Source of the DNA: Variovorax sp. CF079
GTDB taxonomy: Bacteria > Pseudomonadota > Gammaproteobacteria > Burkholderiales > Burkholderiaceae_C
Direction of reading: 5' to 3'
Length of the DNA stretch: 64,000 bases
NCBI RefSeq assembly: GCF_900101545.1
Contig: NZ_FMZU01000004.1
Coordinates: 1-64,000, forward strand
Position numbers and translations under genes: made by a program. Under the pieces are notes generated by a model. It had not been told where the DNA came from. It saw only the letters and a list, made by a program, of their open reading frames with translations, and searched no databases. Each line of letters begins with the position of its first letter. The first letter of the stretch is position 1. Below, piece by piece: positions 52,788 to 61,232 of this stretch.

Positions 52788-53093
52788 TCAGCCCGCCCCA
52801 TCCGCTGCGACAGAGCTTTCGCATGCAATGGCTGCGGACGCGCGTTCTTGAAGGGCAAGTTCAGAGTCCCGAATCCGCCGGAGGACAGACCTTAGCTCGT
52901 TCTCCTCCACATGGGTCAGCTCAAGCGCCAGGCTCCCGAACTCAGCTTGGTAGCAGGGCAACATCAACGCCGCTGTGAGCGCGTGGACGTCATTGCTGCG
53001 TGCAATGTACTCATTGCACGCAGCAATGCTTCGATAGATTTCGAGCGCCCGTGCTACTCGGCCGGAAGCTTGCTTGCTTGTCTTACTGGTCAT
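52788..53093 (-). CDS. Small protein of unknown function carrying a nested palindrome
   Basis: A 101-residue protein; AAGGAG lies 7 nt before ATG 53093. It is helical, with EIYRSIAACNEYIARSNDVHA and LALELTHVEENELRSVLRRI, and no membrane segment. A long perfect inverted repeat (52991-53028) lies within its coding region at SIAACNEYIARSN. The 161-nt gap upstream to 53254 shows no gene. Function unknown. Confidence 0.58.
   Translation of the reverse strand: MTSKTSKQASGRVARALEIYRSIAACNEYIARSNDVHALTAALMLPCYQAEFGSLALELTHVEENELRSVLRRIRDSELALQERASAAIACESSVAADGAG
52991..53028. repeat. Perfect 17-bp-arm inverted repeat made of two smaller palindromes
   Basis: Left arm 52991-53007 (CATTGCTGCGTGCAATG) and right arm 53012-53028 (CATTGCACGCAGCAATG) are exact reverse complements separated by TACT. 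Each arm is itself CATTGC-n5-GCAATG, so the site is a palindrome of palindromes. It lies inside the coding region of the gene at 52788. Confidence 0.9.
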
Positions 53094-53254
53094 CGCCGGC
53101 TCCTTGTGGCGCGCCTCGGATGGCGCCGCAAGACAACTCTATTCACTCGGGAGCGCAGCGCGGAGTAACAAGATCGTCGTGAATCTGACCGCTGCACCCG
53201 TGGCGTGCGATGGCGATGAGGACTCCTGAATTGGCGCATCGCCCCATGCACGGC

Positions 53255-53731
53255 CTATCCATGCTCGTGGGACTTTGACGCCTTCTGCTCCGGGACAGTC
53301 ACGGCGATCGTTTCGCTGGCAAGGATCTTGTGACTCGGATCGGCAAGTTCGATCAGCATCTTGTGCACGCCAGGCTTCAAACCCACCACGATGATGGGAT
53401 CGCCGCTCGTGTGGGCCCAGGTGCCGGGCCGATCGTCGACTGTCACGTGAAGGTGGCCGACACGGGGCGATACCTCGGCGGCGCTCTTGCCGAAGACCGG
53501 GATGATCCGCAGGTTCTCGGTCCGTTGCTGAACGATAACGACGCCCCGAGCCAGAGGCTCGGCCAACGGCGGATACACAACGAGTTTTGGCGGCGGTTCC
53601 GATTCGAGCGGAATGACAGCCGCGGGACGGCCGATATCCGTGGCAGTTTGCGTGGCGGTTTGGGCCCAGGCTGCGACGCAGAAAACAGCGGCGGCAGCGG
53701 CGACGGCAAGGTGTCTGAAAGCAGATGGCAT
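53255..53731 (-). CDS. Exported DUF6130-like protein
   Basis: A 158-residue secreted protein; ATG 53731 (MPSAFRHLAVAAAAAVFCVAAWAQTA) starts a clear signal peptide cut near WAQ, and the upstream in-frame ATG at 53827 would bury it. The mature part has VSPRVGHLHVTVDDRPGTWAHTSGDPIIVVGLKPGVHKMLIELADP, a small beta-rich domain like DUF6130 proteins that looks like a copper-resistance or cupredoxin-type fold. It is divergent from a broken cupin gene; the 287 nt between show no other gene. Confidence 0.68.
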   Translation of the reverse strand: MPSAFRHLAVAAAAAVFCVAAWAQTATQTATDIGRPAAVIPLESEPPPKLVVYPPLAEPLARGVVIVQQRTENLRIIPVFGKSAAEVSPRVGHLHVTVDDRPGTWAHTSGDPIIVVGLKPGVHKMLIELADPSHKILASETIAVTVPEQKASKSHEHG

Positions 53732-54018
53732 GGCGTTTTCTTTCGCAGAGGGTTGGTTGACGACGGCCGAATTTTCAGTGGGGAACTGAGCCTCCGGAGC
53801 GCAGAACGTATGCCTCTGTATCGGCACGAGAAATCAACACAGTACGTTTCATCTTGGGTTTGCGCGCCGCCCACGCGCCATGCGCCGCACGCCGGCAGTC
53901 GTTCTGTACGCGACTGTGTCTGACAGGCCCGAGAACAAATGCAAATCGACGGCCGCTCGACACATCGCAGATGCGAGCGCCGTCTCCAATGCACTCTTCA
54001 ACTTTTTGAAAGCCAGCC

Positions 54019-54436
54019 ATGAAGACCTATTTCGCCATCGCATCGCCAGTGCGGCGCTTGTCAGCCTGTTCGTGTTCTCGTCCCCTGCCTACGCCCACAT
54101 GCCGCAGGCGCAGCCGCCGGGAATCGCGCGCACCGATCTCCAGCGGCACGATCTCACCGCGCCGGGACGCGAGGTCGTCCAGGTGCGCGTCGATTTCGCC
54201 CCCGGGGTGGTGGCCCCCAAGCACAGCCATCCGGGCGAAGAGATCGCCTATGCCATCGAAGGCTTGCTGGAGTGCCAGCTCGAGGGCAAGCCGCCGGTGA
54301 CGCTCAAGGCCGTGACGTCCTGTTCATCCCGGCCGGAGCGAACCACACGGTGACGAACGTCGGCAGCGGCAACGCGGCGGAGCTCGCCACGTATATCGTC
54401 GAAAAAGGGAAGCCGCTCGTCGTGCTGGAGAAGTGA
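54019..54436 (+). pseudogene. Exported cupin-domain protein disrupted by one or two single-base deletions
   Basis: Reading frames must be joined to recover a normal small cupin. The middle frame gives ALVSLFVFSSPAYAHMPQAQ (signal peptide) and VVAPKHSHPGEEIAYAIEGL (metal-binding His/His/Glu), then runs into SCSSRPERTTR. Adding one G in AAGGCCGTGACG near 54312 would continue as GDVLFIPAGANHTVTN and ATYIVEKGKPLVVLEK to the stop at 54434. The start also needs one extra base near 54033 (MKTYF then RHRIAS). Both sites look like loss of one base from a doublet, so sequencing error is a real alternative to a true pseudogene. Confidence 0.7.
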
Positions 54437-54575
54437 GAGACCAGCTTCGGGCCCCTTGTTGTCCGTCGACCTCCGCATCTGAACTTTCGCTCCGCAGTGC
54501 GAAACCGGCCGTTACCGGCAAGATGCTGGGCTTCGACAGTCGGGCCAAGCAGACCTTCGACCCTGAGGCGCGAAC

Positions 54576-54842
54576 CTACTGCCCTACGACCGACCAGCCC
54601 GCTTGTTGGTTCGTCTTGTCGTTTTCGTACTCCCACCGCGTGCCGCAGGCGTCACAACGGTAGCTGGTGATGGTGACCGTGTGACCGCCGCTATCGCCAT
54701 CGCTGCGCTCCGCCTTGCGACTGGACATCTGAACGAGTTCGGCATGCCCGGGCGCGCGGCGCCAGTTGCGCTGGATTGCGGCGCACGAGGCGCAGAGCAC
54801 CAGCTTCTTCAGTTCGTCTCGTCGGTTGGATGCGTTCGTCAT
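54576..54842 (-). CDS. Small zinc-ribbon-like protein
   Basis: An 88-residue protein with two CxxC knuckles: CASC near residue 17 and CDACGTRWEYE near residue 63, about 45 residues apart, which suggests one zinc-ribbon. The sequence between them is polar. It probably binds zinc and possibly nucleic acid or protein; no specific family recognised. Confidence 0.6.
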   Translation of the reverse strand: MTNASNRRDELKKLVLCASCAAIQRNWRRAPGHAELVQMSSRKAERSDGDSGGHTVTITSYRCDACGTRWEYENDKTNQQAGWSVVGQ

Positions 54843-55270
54843 ACGGCTTCTGCCTTCTCTCTATCGGGTCGACCATTCAATCTGCCCATGCTAGCAACAT
54901 GACAGATTCCACTGGCCAGTCCGTCAGGGGCTCTCCCTTCGCATTTGCCCATGCGGCGCCGAGGACTTAGCACGCGTCCGAAAAGTGCGACGCAAAAAGA
55001 TGAGGTGACCCTCCGAACAGTGCTTGAAAGACGCTCTCCGAGGTGCTCGGCGACTAAATTCCGTCTCAGAATTCGGACGCAAGTTCTTGAGCGGCCTGCA
55101 GGTGCTTTTTCTCGTAAGCCCGGACTTCGACCTGGCCGAATATTGAGACGTGGTGGCTCAATGGCGCTCCTAGGATGGGGCCATCGCATCAATCGACGTT
55201 ACACGGTGATCACGCGTTCCGTGCGCCAGTCGCCCCGTTTCGGGGCACAGATTGATGAACCGAGGAAACC
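54843..55270. other. Gene-free intergenic region
   Basis: About 430 nt with no convincing gene on either strand and lower GC than the surroundings. It includes a small hairpin GCCCCG-TTT-CGGGGC at 55232-55246, 24 nt before the ATG of the class V aminotransferase, which may be a leader structure. I could not identify a well-spaced promoter with confidence, though one for the 55271 operon must lie here. Confidence 0.5.
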
Positions 55271-56449
55271 ATGTCAGCCACTCTCGAACTCGACTCCACC
55301 CGCCAGGAGTTTCCCGTCACCAAGCGGATGCTCTACCTGGACTCCGCGCACCAGACGCCGATGGCGACTTGCGTCCGCCAGGCGCTCGCGGAATTTCTCG
55401 CCGAAGGCAACGAAATGGCCGGGCCGAAGCCGGTATGGATGCGCCGCGTGGAGCGCGCTCGTGAGGACGTTGCTGCGCTGCTCAACGCGTCGCCCGGCGA
55501 GATCGCCTTCACCAAGAACACGTCTGAAGGACTGAACATCGCCGCCAATGCCGTTCCGCTCGCGAGCGGGGACACGGTCCTCATGCTCGAAGGCGACCAT
55601 CCGAACAACGCCTATGCCTGGCTCAACCTCAAGCGCAAGGGCGTAAAGGTACGCTTCGTGAAGGTGGCAGACGATGAAATCGCGACGGCGGAAACCTTCG
55701 AGCGCTTCATCGACGCCACGACCAAGGTGATCTCGCTGTCTCACGTGACCTTCCATGCTGGCCAGCGGCACGATATCGCCAGCATCGGCCGCCTGTGCGC
55801 ACAAAAGGGCATCTACCTGGTTGTCGACGTGATGCAGTCGGTCGGCGTGGTTCCGGTCGACGTCAAGAAACTGGGCGTTTCTGTGCTCGCCGCCGGCTGC
55901 CACAAGGGTTTGCTGGTACCCCAGGGCCTGGGCATCCTCTACGTGAAGGCCGGCCTCGATGAGCTTCAACCGGCGTACCTGGCAATGAGCAGCCTGGCGA
56001 ATCCCCCCGAAGACTACATAGCGCGGCCTGACGATCTTGCACCGCGCAAGGATGCGGGTCGCTTCGAGTTCGGCAACTACAACCTTCCGGATCTGCATGC
56101 CCTGTCGAGCTCGATCGGTCTCATTCAGAAGACCGGCGTCGAGCGAATCGAAGAGCATGTGCTCGCGCTCGGTGATCGGCTGATCGCCCAACTCGAAAAG
56201 CTCGACGTGCGCCTCGTTGGACCGCGCGCTCGTGCCAGCCGTGCGCACATCTACGTGATGGATCTGCCGGTTGCCGAGTGGCACGACTATTTCACGCAGA
56301 ACCAGGTTCGCGTGTCGCCCGAGCGAGGCGGTGTTCGCATCTCCTTCGGCATGTTCAACACCGCCGAGGACGTTGACCAGGTTGTGTCGCTGATCGAGCA
56401 GCGCTTGAACCGAACCAGTCATCCGACCGCTGCGATACAGGTCGACTGA
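55271..56449 (+). CDS. Class V aminotransferase, isopenicillin-N-epimerase/cysteine-desulfurase-like
   Basis: A 392-residue PLP enzyme of class V. CGAGGAAACC precedes ATG 55271. Visible features are YLDSAHQTPM near the N-terminus, FTKNTSEGLNIAANA (cofactor phosphate), the VVDVMQSVGVVPVDVK Asp and the Schiff-base Lys in AAGCHKGLLVPQGLG. Class V members act as epimerases, racemases, desulfurases or transaminases. It heads an operon with an amino-acid binding protein and two permeases, so the imported amino acid is the likely substrate. Confidence 0.82.
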   Translation: MSATLELDSTRQEFPVTKRMLYLDSAHQTPMATCVRQALAEFLAEGNEMAGPKPVWMRRVERAREDVAALLNASPGEIAFTKNTSEGLNIAANAVPLASGDTVLMLEGDHPNNAYAWLNLKRKGVKVRFVKVADDEIATAETFERFIDATTKVISLSHVTFHAGQRHDIASIGRLCAQKGIYLVVDVMQSVGVVPVDVKKLGVSVLAAGCHKGLLVPQGLGILYVKAGLDELQPAYLAMSSLANPPEDYIARPDDLAPRKDAGRFEFGNYNLPDLHALSSSIGLIQKTGVERIEEHVLALGDRLIAQLEKLDVRLVGPRARASRAHIYVMDLPVAEWHDYFTQNQVRVSPERGGVRISFGMFNTAEDVDQVVSLIEQRLNRTSHPTAAIQVD

Positions 56450-56486
56450 GCGCCATCCATTTCCATTGCCCGCAGGAGAATCTTTC

Positions 56487-57386
56487 ATGAACTTGAAGTC
56501 GTCCTTTCTCACCATCGCAGCGGCGTGTCTGTTGGCTGCGAGCATGCCCACCTTCGCCCAGGCGGGCGGCGATACGCTGCAGAAGATCAAGGAAACCGGA
56601 GCGATCACGCTCGGCTACCGCGAGTCGTCCGTGCCGTTCTCATTCCTGGACAGCCAGCAGAAACCCGTTGGCATCTCGATGGACCTGTGCGCGGCCATCG
56701 TGGACAAGGTGAAGCAGCAGCTGAACCTGCCCAAGCTTGAAGTCAAGTACGTGGCGGTCAACTCGTCGAATCGCATCCCGCTGGTCGTGAACGGCACTGT
56801 CGACGTCGAGTGCGGTGGCACCGCGAACAATGCGGCGCGGCAGAAGCAGGTCGGCTTTTCCGTTGCTACCTTCGTCAGCCAGCCGCTTTGGCTGGTGCGC
56901 GTGGACTCCGGCGTGAAGAAGCCCACGGACCTCAAGGGCAAGACCGTCGTGGTCACGCAGGGCTCCAACGCCGTTGGCTTCGTGCGCAAGTTCAACGAAG
57001 AGCAGAAGATGGAGCTGGTGACGATCGCGGCCAAGGATCACGGCGAATCGATGCTCACGCTCGACAGCAACCGTGCTGTAGCCTGGCTCGAAGACGACAT
57101 ACTGCTGGCGGGCGAGAAGGCCAACTCGCGCAACTCGGCATCGTTTGCCCTCGTGCCGGGCGGCTTCGACAACATCTACTACGGCTTGATGCTGCGCAAG
57201 GACGATCCAGCGTTCAAAGCCCTGGTCGACGGCGTGCTCGGCAACCTCATGAAGAGCGGCGAGTACGACAAGCTCTACAAGAAGTGGTTCGAGTCGCCGA
57301 TTCCGCCGCGCAACGTGAGTCTTTCCTTTCCGATGACGGAAAAGCTGAAGGAGCGAGTCAAGGCGCCCAGCGACAGGATCGACTGA
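56487..57386 (+). CDS. Amino-acid ABC transporter binding protein, GltI-like
   Basis: A 299-residue periplasmic SBP_bac_3 protein. ATG 56487 follows CAGGAGAATC; the in-frame ATG at 56466 would add seven residues and is unlikely. The signal peptide ends near TFAQAG; the mature part has ITLGYRESSVPFSFLDSQQKPVGISMDLC and VDVECGGTANNAARQKQVGFS, the glutamate/aspartate-type pattern in which a Cys replaces the more common residue. Permease genes follow after 30 nt. Confidence 0.88.
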   Translation: MNLKSSFLTIAAACLLAASMPTFAQAGGDTLQKIKETGAITLGYRESSVPFSFLDSQQKPVGISMDLCAAIVDKVKQQLNLPKLEVKYVAVNSSNRIPLVVNGTVDVECGGTANNAARQKQVGFSVATFVSQPLWLVRVDSGVKKPTDLKGKTVVVTQGSNAVGFVRKFNEEQKMELVTIAAKDHGESMLTLDSNRAVAWLEDDILLAGEKANSRNSASFALVPGGFDNIYYGLMLRKDDPAFKALVDGVLGNLMKSGEYDKLYKKWFESPIPPRNVSLSFPMTEKLKERVKAPSDRID

Positions 57387-57416
57387 AGAACCATCTGCAA
57401 CTGACCGGAGCTCGGC

Positions 57417-58184
57417 GTGTTCGAAGTCCTTTTCGAAACAGTCCAGGACGGAGAGGAGCTGTATCTCACCTGGCTGCTCAATGGTTTGGCTTGGACGGTG
57501 GCTCTGGCGCTGGCAGGCTGGTGTTTTGCCTTCGTCTTGGGGGTGCTGGTCGGATGCTGTCGGACATCCTCCAACCGGGGCATAGCGCTGGCCGCGCGGC
57601 TCTATGTGGAGGTTTTCCGCAATATTCCAATCATCGTCCAGATGTTCCTTTGGTATTTCGTACTGCCGGAACTGCTACCAGCCGATCTCGGCAGTGCGAT
57701 GAAGAAGATGGCGCCCCCCTGGGGTGCGTTCGTTCCGGCCCTCATCGCGCTCTCGCTCTACACCGGAGCGCGCGTGGCCGAGCAAGTCAAAGCGGGCATC
57801 GAGGCGTTGCCCTACGGCCAGCGTTCAGCAGCCAGGGCACTTGGCATGAGCGAGCTGAGGGTGTATCGCACCATCCTGCTTCCGCAGGCGCTGCGAATCA
57901 TCATGCCTACGCTGACCAGCGAGGTGATGGGCATCTTCAAGAACACGTCCGTAGCACTAACCATCGGGTTTCTCGAACTCACCGCGCAAGCCCGACAGAT
58001 CAACGAGTTCACCTTCAAGACGTTCCAAGCCTTTGGCGCGGCAACCCTTCTCTATCTGCTGCTCGCTCTCTTCGTCTACGCAATCATGCATGGCTTGGAA
58101 CGGCGCCTTCGCACGCCTGGCTCGGAACTCACGATCGCGCGGCGCCGCTTCTTCTTGCTGAGGAAGGAGGCCGCAAAGCCATGA
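57417..58184 (+). CDS. Amino-acid ABC transporter permease, GltJ-like
   Basis: A 255-residue inner-membrane permease with a GTG start at 57417 preceded by GGAGCTCGGC. It has EVFRNIPIIVQMFLWYFVLPELL, characteristic of the glutamate permease group, and the EAA loop GQRSAARALGMSELRVYRTILLPQALRIIMP. It overlaps the next permease by 4 nt (ATGA). Confidence 0.87.
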   Translation: MFEVLFETVQDGEELYLTWLLNGLAWTVALALAGWCFAFVLGVLVGCCRTSSNRGIALAARLYVEVFRNIPIIVQMFLWYFVLPELLPADLGSAMKKMAPPWGAFVPALIALSLYTGARVAEQVKAGIEALPYGQRSAARALGMSELRVYRTILLPQALRIIMPTLTSEVMGIFKNTSVALTIGFLELTAQARQINEFTFKTFQAFGAATLLYLLLALFVYAIMHGLERRLRTPGSELTIARRRFFLLRKEAAKP

Positions 58185-58873
58185 ATCACATCGATTTCTC
58201 CGTGATTGCGCAGGCCTACCCGTTCCTGCTCAAAGGATTGGTGTTCTCGCTGGAGCTTACCGCGGTCGGCTTCGTCGGAGGGTTGGTACTCGGTATCGGC
58301 TTGGCTCTTGTGCGGCACCTTGAAGTTCCGGTGGCATCGCAACTGGCAAGCGCGTACATCACGCTGATTCGCTCAGTGCCGCTGATCATGGTGCTCTTCT
58401 GGTTCTTCTTCCTCATGCCGCTCGTGCTGATGTGGATGACAGGAGCTTCAAGGCCGGTGCAGATCGGACCTGTGTGGACGGCCTTCGTGACCTTCACATT
58501 GTTCGAGGCCGCCTACTACGCCGAGATCATCCGCGCCGGGTTCAAGTCGATAGCAAAGGGGCAGTATGGCGCTTGCAGAGCGTTGGGAATGTCCACCTGG
58601 CAGACTTATCGGCTGATCATCCTCCCGCAGGTCCTGCGGGTTGTCAGTCCGATCCTGCTCACGCAGACGATCATCCTGTTTCAGGACACGTCGCTGGTCT
58701 ACGTGCTTTCCGTGACCGATCTCTTGGGTGCAGCGTCGAAGATCGCCCAACGTGATGGGCGCCTCGTCGAGATGTACCTGGCGGTCGCCGTGATTTACAT
58801 GGTGCTTTGCTCGATCACGTCGCAACTCGTTGCCGTACTGAAGAATCGCTATGCAGTTCCAGGACGGCGCTAG
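58181..58873 (+). CDS. Amino-acid ABC transporter permease, GltK-like
   Basis: A 230-residue permease, second channel subunit. ATG 58181 overlaps the previous stop; the longer frame reaching to 56810 is antisense noise in phase. Features: ITLIRSVPLIMVLFWFFFLMP and the EAA loop GQYGACRALGMSTWQTYRLIILPQVLRVVSP. No ABC ATPase gene follows; the next gene is an IclR regulator, so the importer must borrow an ATPase, perhaps the one at 24877 or one outside the window. Confidence 0.87.
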   Translation: MNHIDFSVIAQAYPFLLKGLVFSLELTAVGFVGGLVLGIGLALVRHLEVPVASQLASAYITLIRSVPLIMVLFWFFFLMPLVLMWMTGASRPVQIGPVWTAFVTFTLFEAAYYAEIIRAGFKSIAKGQYGACRALGMSTWQTYRLIILPQVLRVVSPILLTQTIILFQDTSLVYVLSVTDLLGAASKIAQRDGRLVEMYLAVAVIYMVLCSITSQLVAVLKNRYAVPGRR

Positions 58874-58891
58874 AGTCCCAATAATCCGGTC

Positions 58892-59683
58892 ATGAGCACA
58901 TCGACCAGGAAGGCCAGGAAAACTTCGACAGCCGTCGCAGGAACGCCCGTCGAACGACTGTTCGCGGTCCTCAACCTGGCGGCCAAGATGGGCATGATCT
59001 CCGCAGCCGATGTCGTCTACCTCCTCGATCTGCCCAGGCCTACGGCTCACCGGATGATCGCCTCGCTGGAGGAACTGCAGTTTCTTCAGAAGATGCCGGC
59101 CAAGGGCAAGTACGCCGTCGCGCCCAAGCTGGTCGGATTGGCGACCTCGATCCTGAGCTCCACGATTGTCTACGCGCCCATCCAGGCGCTGTTGACCGCC
59201 GTTGCACAAAAGACCGGAGAGACCTGTGGGCTGGCACTGATGTCCTTCGGCGAGGTCGAGTACATCGCAAGCGTCATGGGCCAGTCGCCGCTCACGCTGC
59301 AGTTCCAGGCTGGGCAAAAGGCGCCGCTGCACTGCACGTCCAGCGGTCAGGTCTTTCTTGCAGCGTTGCCGCCGGATGAACTCGCAAAGTTCATGGCCTC
59401 CGGCCCCTGGGAGCCGCTGACGCCCAAGACCGTCACCGAACCGAAGGGGCTTCTCGAGCGCCTCCGAAAGGTGAAGAACCAAGGTTATGCGGCCAATGAG
59501 TCCGAGTACATCGTGGGCGTCGTCGGTGCCGCAGTACCCATACAGGGCACAGATGGCCAGGTCGTGGCGGCGCTCACGATTTCTGCGCCGAAGAGCAGAC
59601 GCACGCTCGAGGAAGTCGTCGCGATGGTACCTACGTTGACGACGTACGCAGATCGGATCAGGCGGGCGATCCAACCTAGATAG
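58892..59683 (+). CDS. IclR-family transcriptional regulator
   Basis: A 263-residue IclR regulator. A basic N-terminal tail precedes the winged helix (VERLFAVLNLAAKMGMISAADVVYLLDLPRPTAHRMIASLEELQFL), then the effector domain with SGQVFLAALPPDEL and VAAVPIQGTDGQVVAALTISAP-like segments. It is encoded 18 nt after the permease in the same direction, so it is likely part of, and controls, the aminotransferase-importer operon. Confidence 0.87.
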   Translation: MSTSTRKARKTSTAVAGTPVERLFAVLNLAAKMGMISAADVVYLLDLPRPTAHRMIASLEELQFLQKMPAKGKYAVAPKLVGLATSILSSTIVYAPIQALLTAVAQKTGETCGLALMSFGEVEYIASVMGQSPLTLQFQAGQKAPLHCTSSGQVFLAALPPDELAKFMASGPWEPLTPKTVTEPKGLLERLRKVKNQGYAANESEYIVGVVGAAVPIQGTDGQVVAALTISAPKSRRTLEEVVAMVPTLTTYADRIRRAIQPR

Positions 59684-59687
59684 GATC

Positions 59688-60428
59688 TCAGCGGTCTCGG
59701 CACCACCGGCCCGAATCCGGACACACACTGGCCCGTGCGCCGTTCAGCCAGACTTGCTCTTCATCCAATTGCAACGAGGTCGAAGGATCGATGTCGAAGT
59801 CGATCCGAAGTGCGCGCGCGACATCGGCATTCTCGATAGGAAGTTCCCAGGTCAGGAATACCTGGGTGCAATCCTGGTCGGGCGCGAAGTCGGCCACATG
59901 GAAGCCGCCGCTGCGGCGCTTGATGACGGCGTGCGGCTGGCCCGTATCGAATATCACAGCCATACCCCTGGCAAGCGGGATTCGATGACCTGTGGCGGGG
60001 AAATGCAAGTCCAGACCTCGGTCCTCGCTCAGGAAGAGATTGCAGAAGGCCGCACCGCCATAGTGTTCGCCGTCATGATGGTACTTGGCGCCGCGGCAGG
60101 CCATGAGGGCTACGTCACAGGAGGCAAGCACCTCAGGCAGGCCGAGCGTGCGCGTCCAATCGGACACTGCCTTCACGCAGTGCCTGTAGTCCGGCCAGCG
60201 CGCACGCGCTCGCGCCAGAGGCAATGCCTCGACGTCTCCGGGTTCCAGGCCCAAGCGCAACGATGTCTCCCTTTCCCAATCTGCCATCAGCCTTGCAGGG
60301 GGCGCAGGCACGTCGACCGTGCCAGACAGCACCACATCACTCATGCTTCGACTGCGGATGGCATCGCCACTCCAGAAATAGGAAGCAAGAAGGTCTTGCA
60401 CGCGATGCGGTTGAGGGGGGTGGCTCAT
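59688..60428 (-). CDS. 2-oxoglutarate/Fe(II) oxygenase-like protein
   Basis: A 246-residue protein with a double-stranded beta-helix oxygenase look: the metal ligands HxD in KYHHDGEHYGGAAFCNLFLSED and the distal His in DTGQPHAVIKRRSGG, with a later Arg-rich strand. The first 60 residues are variable. I would place it as a prolyl-hydroxylase-like or related 2OG oxygenase of unknown substrate. It is convergent with the IclR gene, with 4 nt between stops. Confidence 0.65.
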   Translation of the reverse strand: MSHPPQPHRVQDLLASYFWSGDAIRSRSMSDVVLSGTVDVPAPPARLMADWERETSLRLGLEPGDVEALPLARARARWPDYRHCVKAVSDWTRTLGLPEVLASCDVALMACRGAKYHHDGEHYGGAAFCNLFLSEDRGLDLHFPATGHRIPLARGMAVIFDTGQPHAVIKRRSGGFHVADFAPDQDCTQVFLTWELPIENADVARALRIDFDIDPSTSLQLDEEQVWLNGARASVCPDSGRWCRDR

Positions 60429-60562
60429 CCGACCAGTGTAGTAACCGGCGATGGATCACCCATCGCAAGCAGCCGTGCTGCGGTTGGCGCTGTTGTGGCA
60501 GGATGCGGCCAGAACCAGGCGATCGAACTCGCCGACTGCAACTCAACTTCCCGGCCTCTCCC

Positions 60563-61198
60563 ATGCCCACGTTTCCGGACGACATCTACACCGAGCCTTC
60601 CGACCTGGATGGAAGAACCCTCTCCAACCTCGGTCCGCTGCGCAGGATGGCGGGCCTGTGGCAGGGCGAGAAGGGCGTGGACGTCAAGCCCAAGGCGCAG
60701 GGACCGAAGACGCAGGTCTATGTAGAGCACTACGAATTGCAGCCGATCGATCCCCAGACCAACGGCCCGCAAGTGTTGTATGGCCTGCGCTATCACACCT
60801 ACATCCACAAGCCGGGCCTGACCAAGATGTATCACGATCAGGTCGGCTACTGGTTGTGGGAACCTGCCACCGGCACCGTCATGCACACACTGGCGATTCC
60901 TCGAGGCCAGGTAGCGATGGCGAGCGGCCAAGTGAAGGCGGACGCAGACCGCTTTGAACTCGTCGCCACGCGCGGGAGCCTCGTGAACGGCATCGTGTCC
61001 AACGCGTTCATCGAGCATGCTTTCACCACGCTGGAGTGGCGTATCGAGGTCGCGTTCAATGCCGATGGCACCTGGTCGTACAACCAAGATACCGTCATGC
61101 AGATCCAAGGGCTGGCCGAACCCTTTCATCACACCGACCGCAACACGCTCACGAAGATCGGTGAGCCGGCTCCCAATCCGTTGGCAATGCAGGATTGA
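60563..61198 (+). CDS. Nitrobindin-like heme-binding beta-barrel protein
   Basis: A 211-residue FABP-like/DUF1794 protein. ATG 60563 (MPTFPDDIYTEP) is the only sensible start. The LGPLRRMAGLWQGEKGVD segment opens the ten-strand barrel, and near the C-terminus FHHTDRNTLTKI holds the conserved His that binds heme iron in nitrobindins. Members bind NO or detoxify peroxynitrite; this one is inferred to be cytosolic since it has no leader. Confidence 0.72.
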   Translation: MPTFPDDIYTEPSDLDGRTLSNLGPLRRMAGLWQGEKGVDVKPKAQGPKTQVYVEHYELQPIDPQTNGPQVLYGLRYHTYIHKPGLTKMYHDQVGYWLWEPATGTVMHTLAIPRGQVAMASGQVKADADRFELVATRGSLVNGIVSNAFIEHAFTTLEWRIEVAFNADGTWSYNQDTVMQIQGLAEPFHHTDRNTLTKIGEPAPNPLAMQD

Positions 61199-61232
61199 GC
61201 GTCGGCGCCAGGATCGGTGGCGAATAGTCAGA

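Noticed and set aside
54839..55192. 117-codon frame on the minus strand in the intergenic region
   Set aside because: Arg/Pro-rich product without ribosome site or family resemblance; treated as noncoding.
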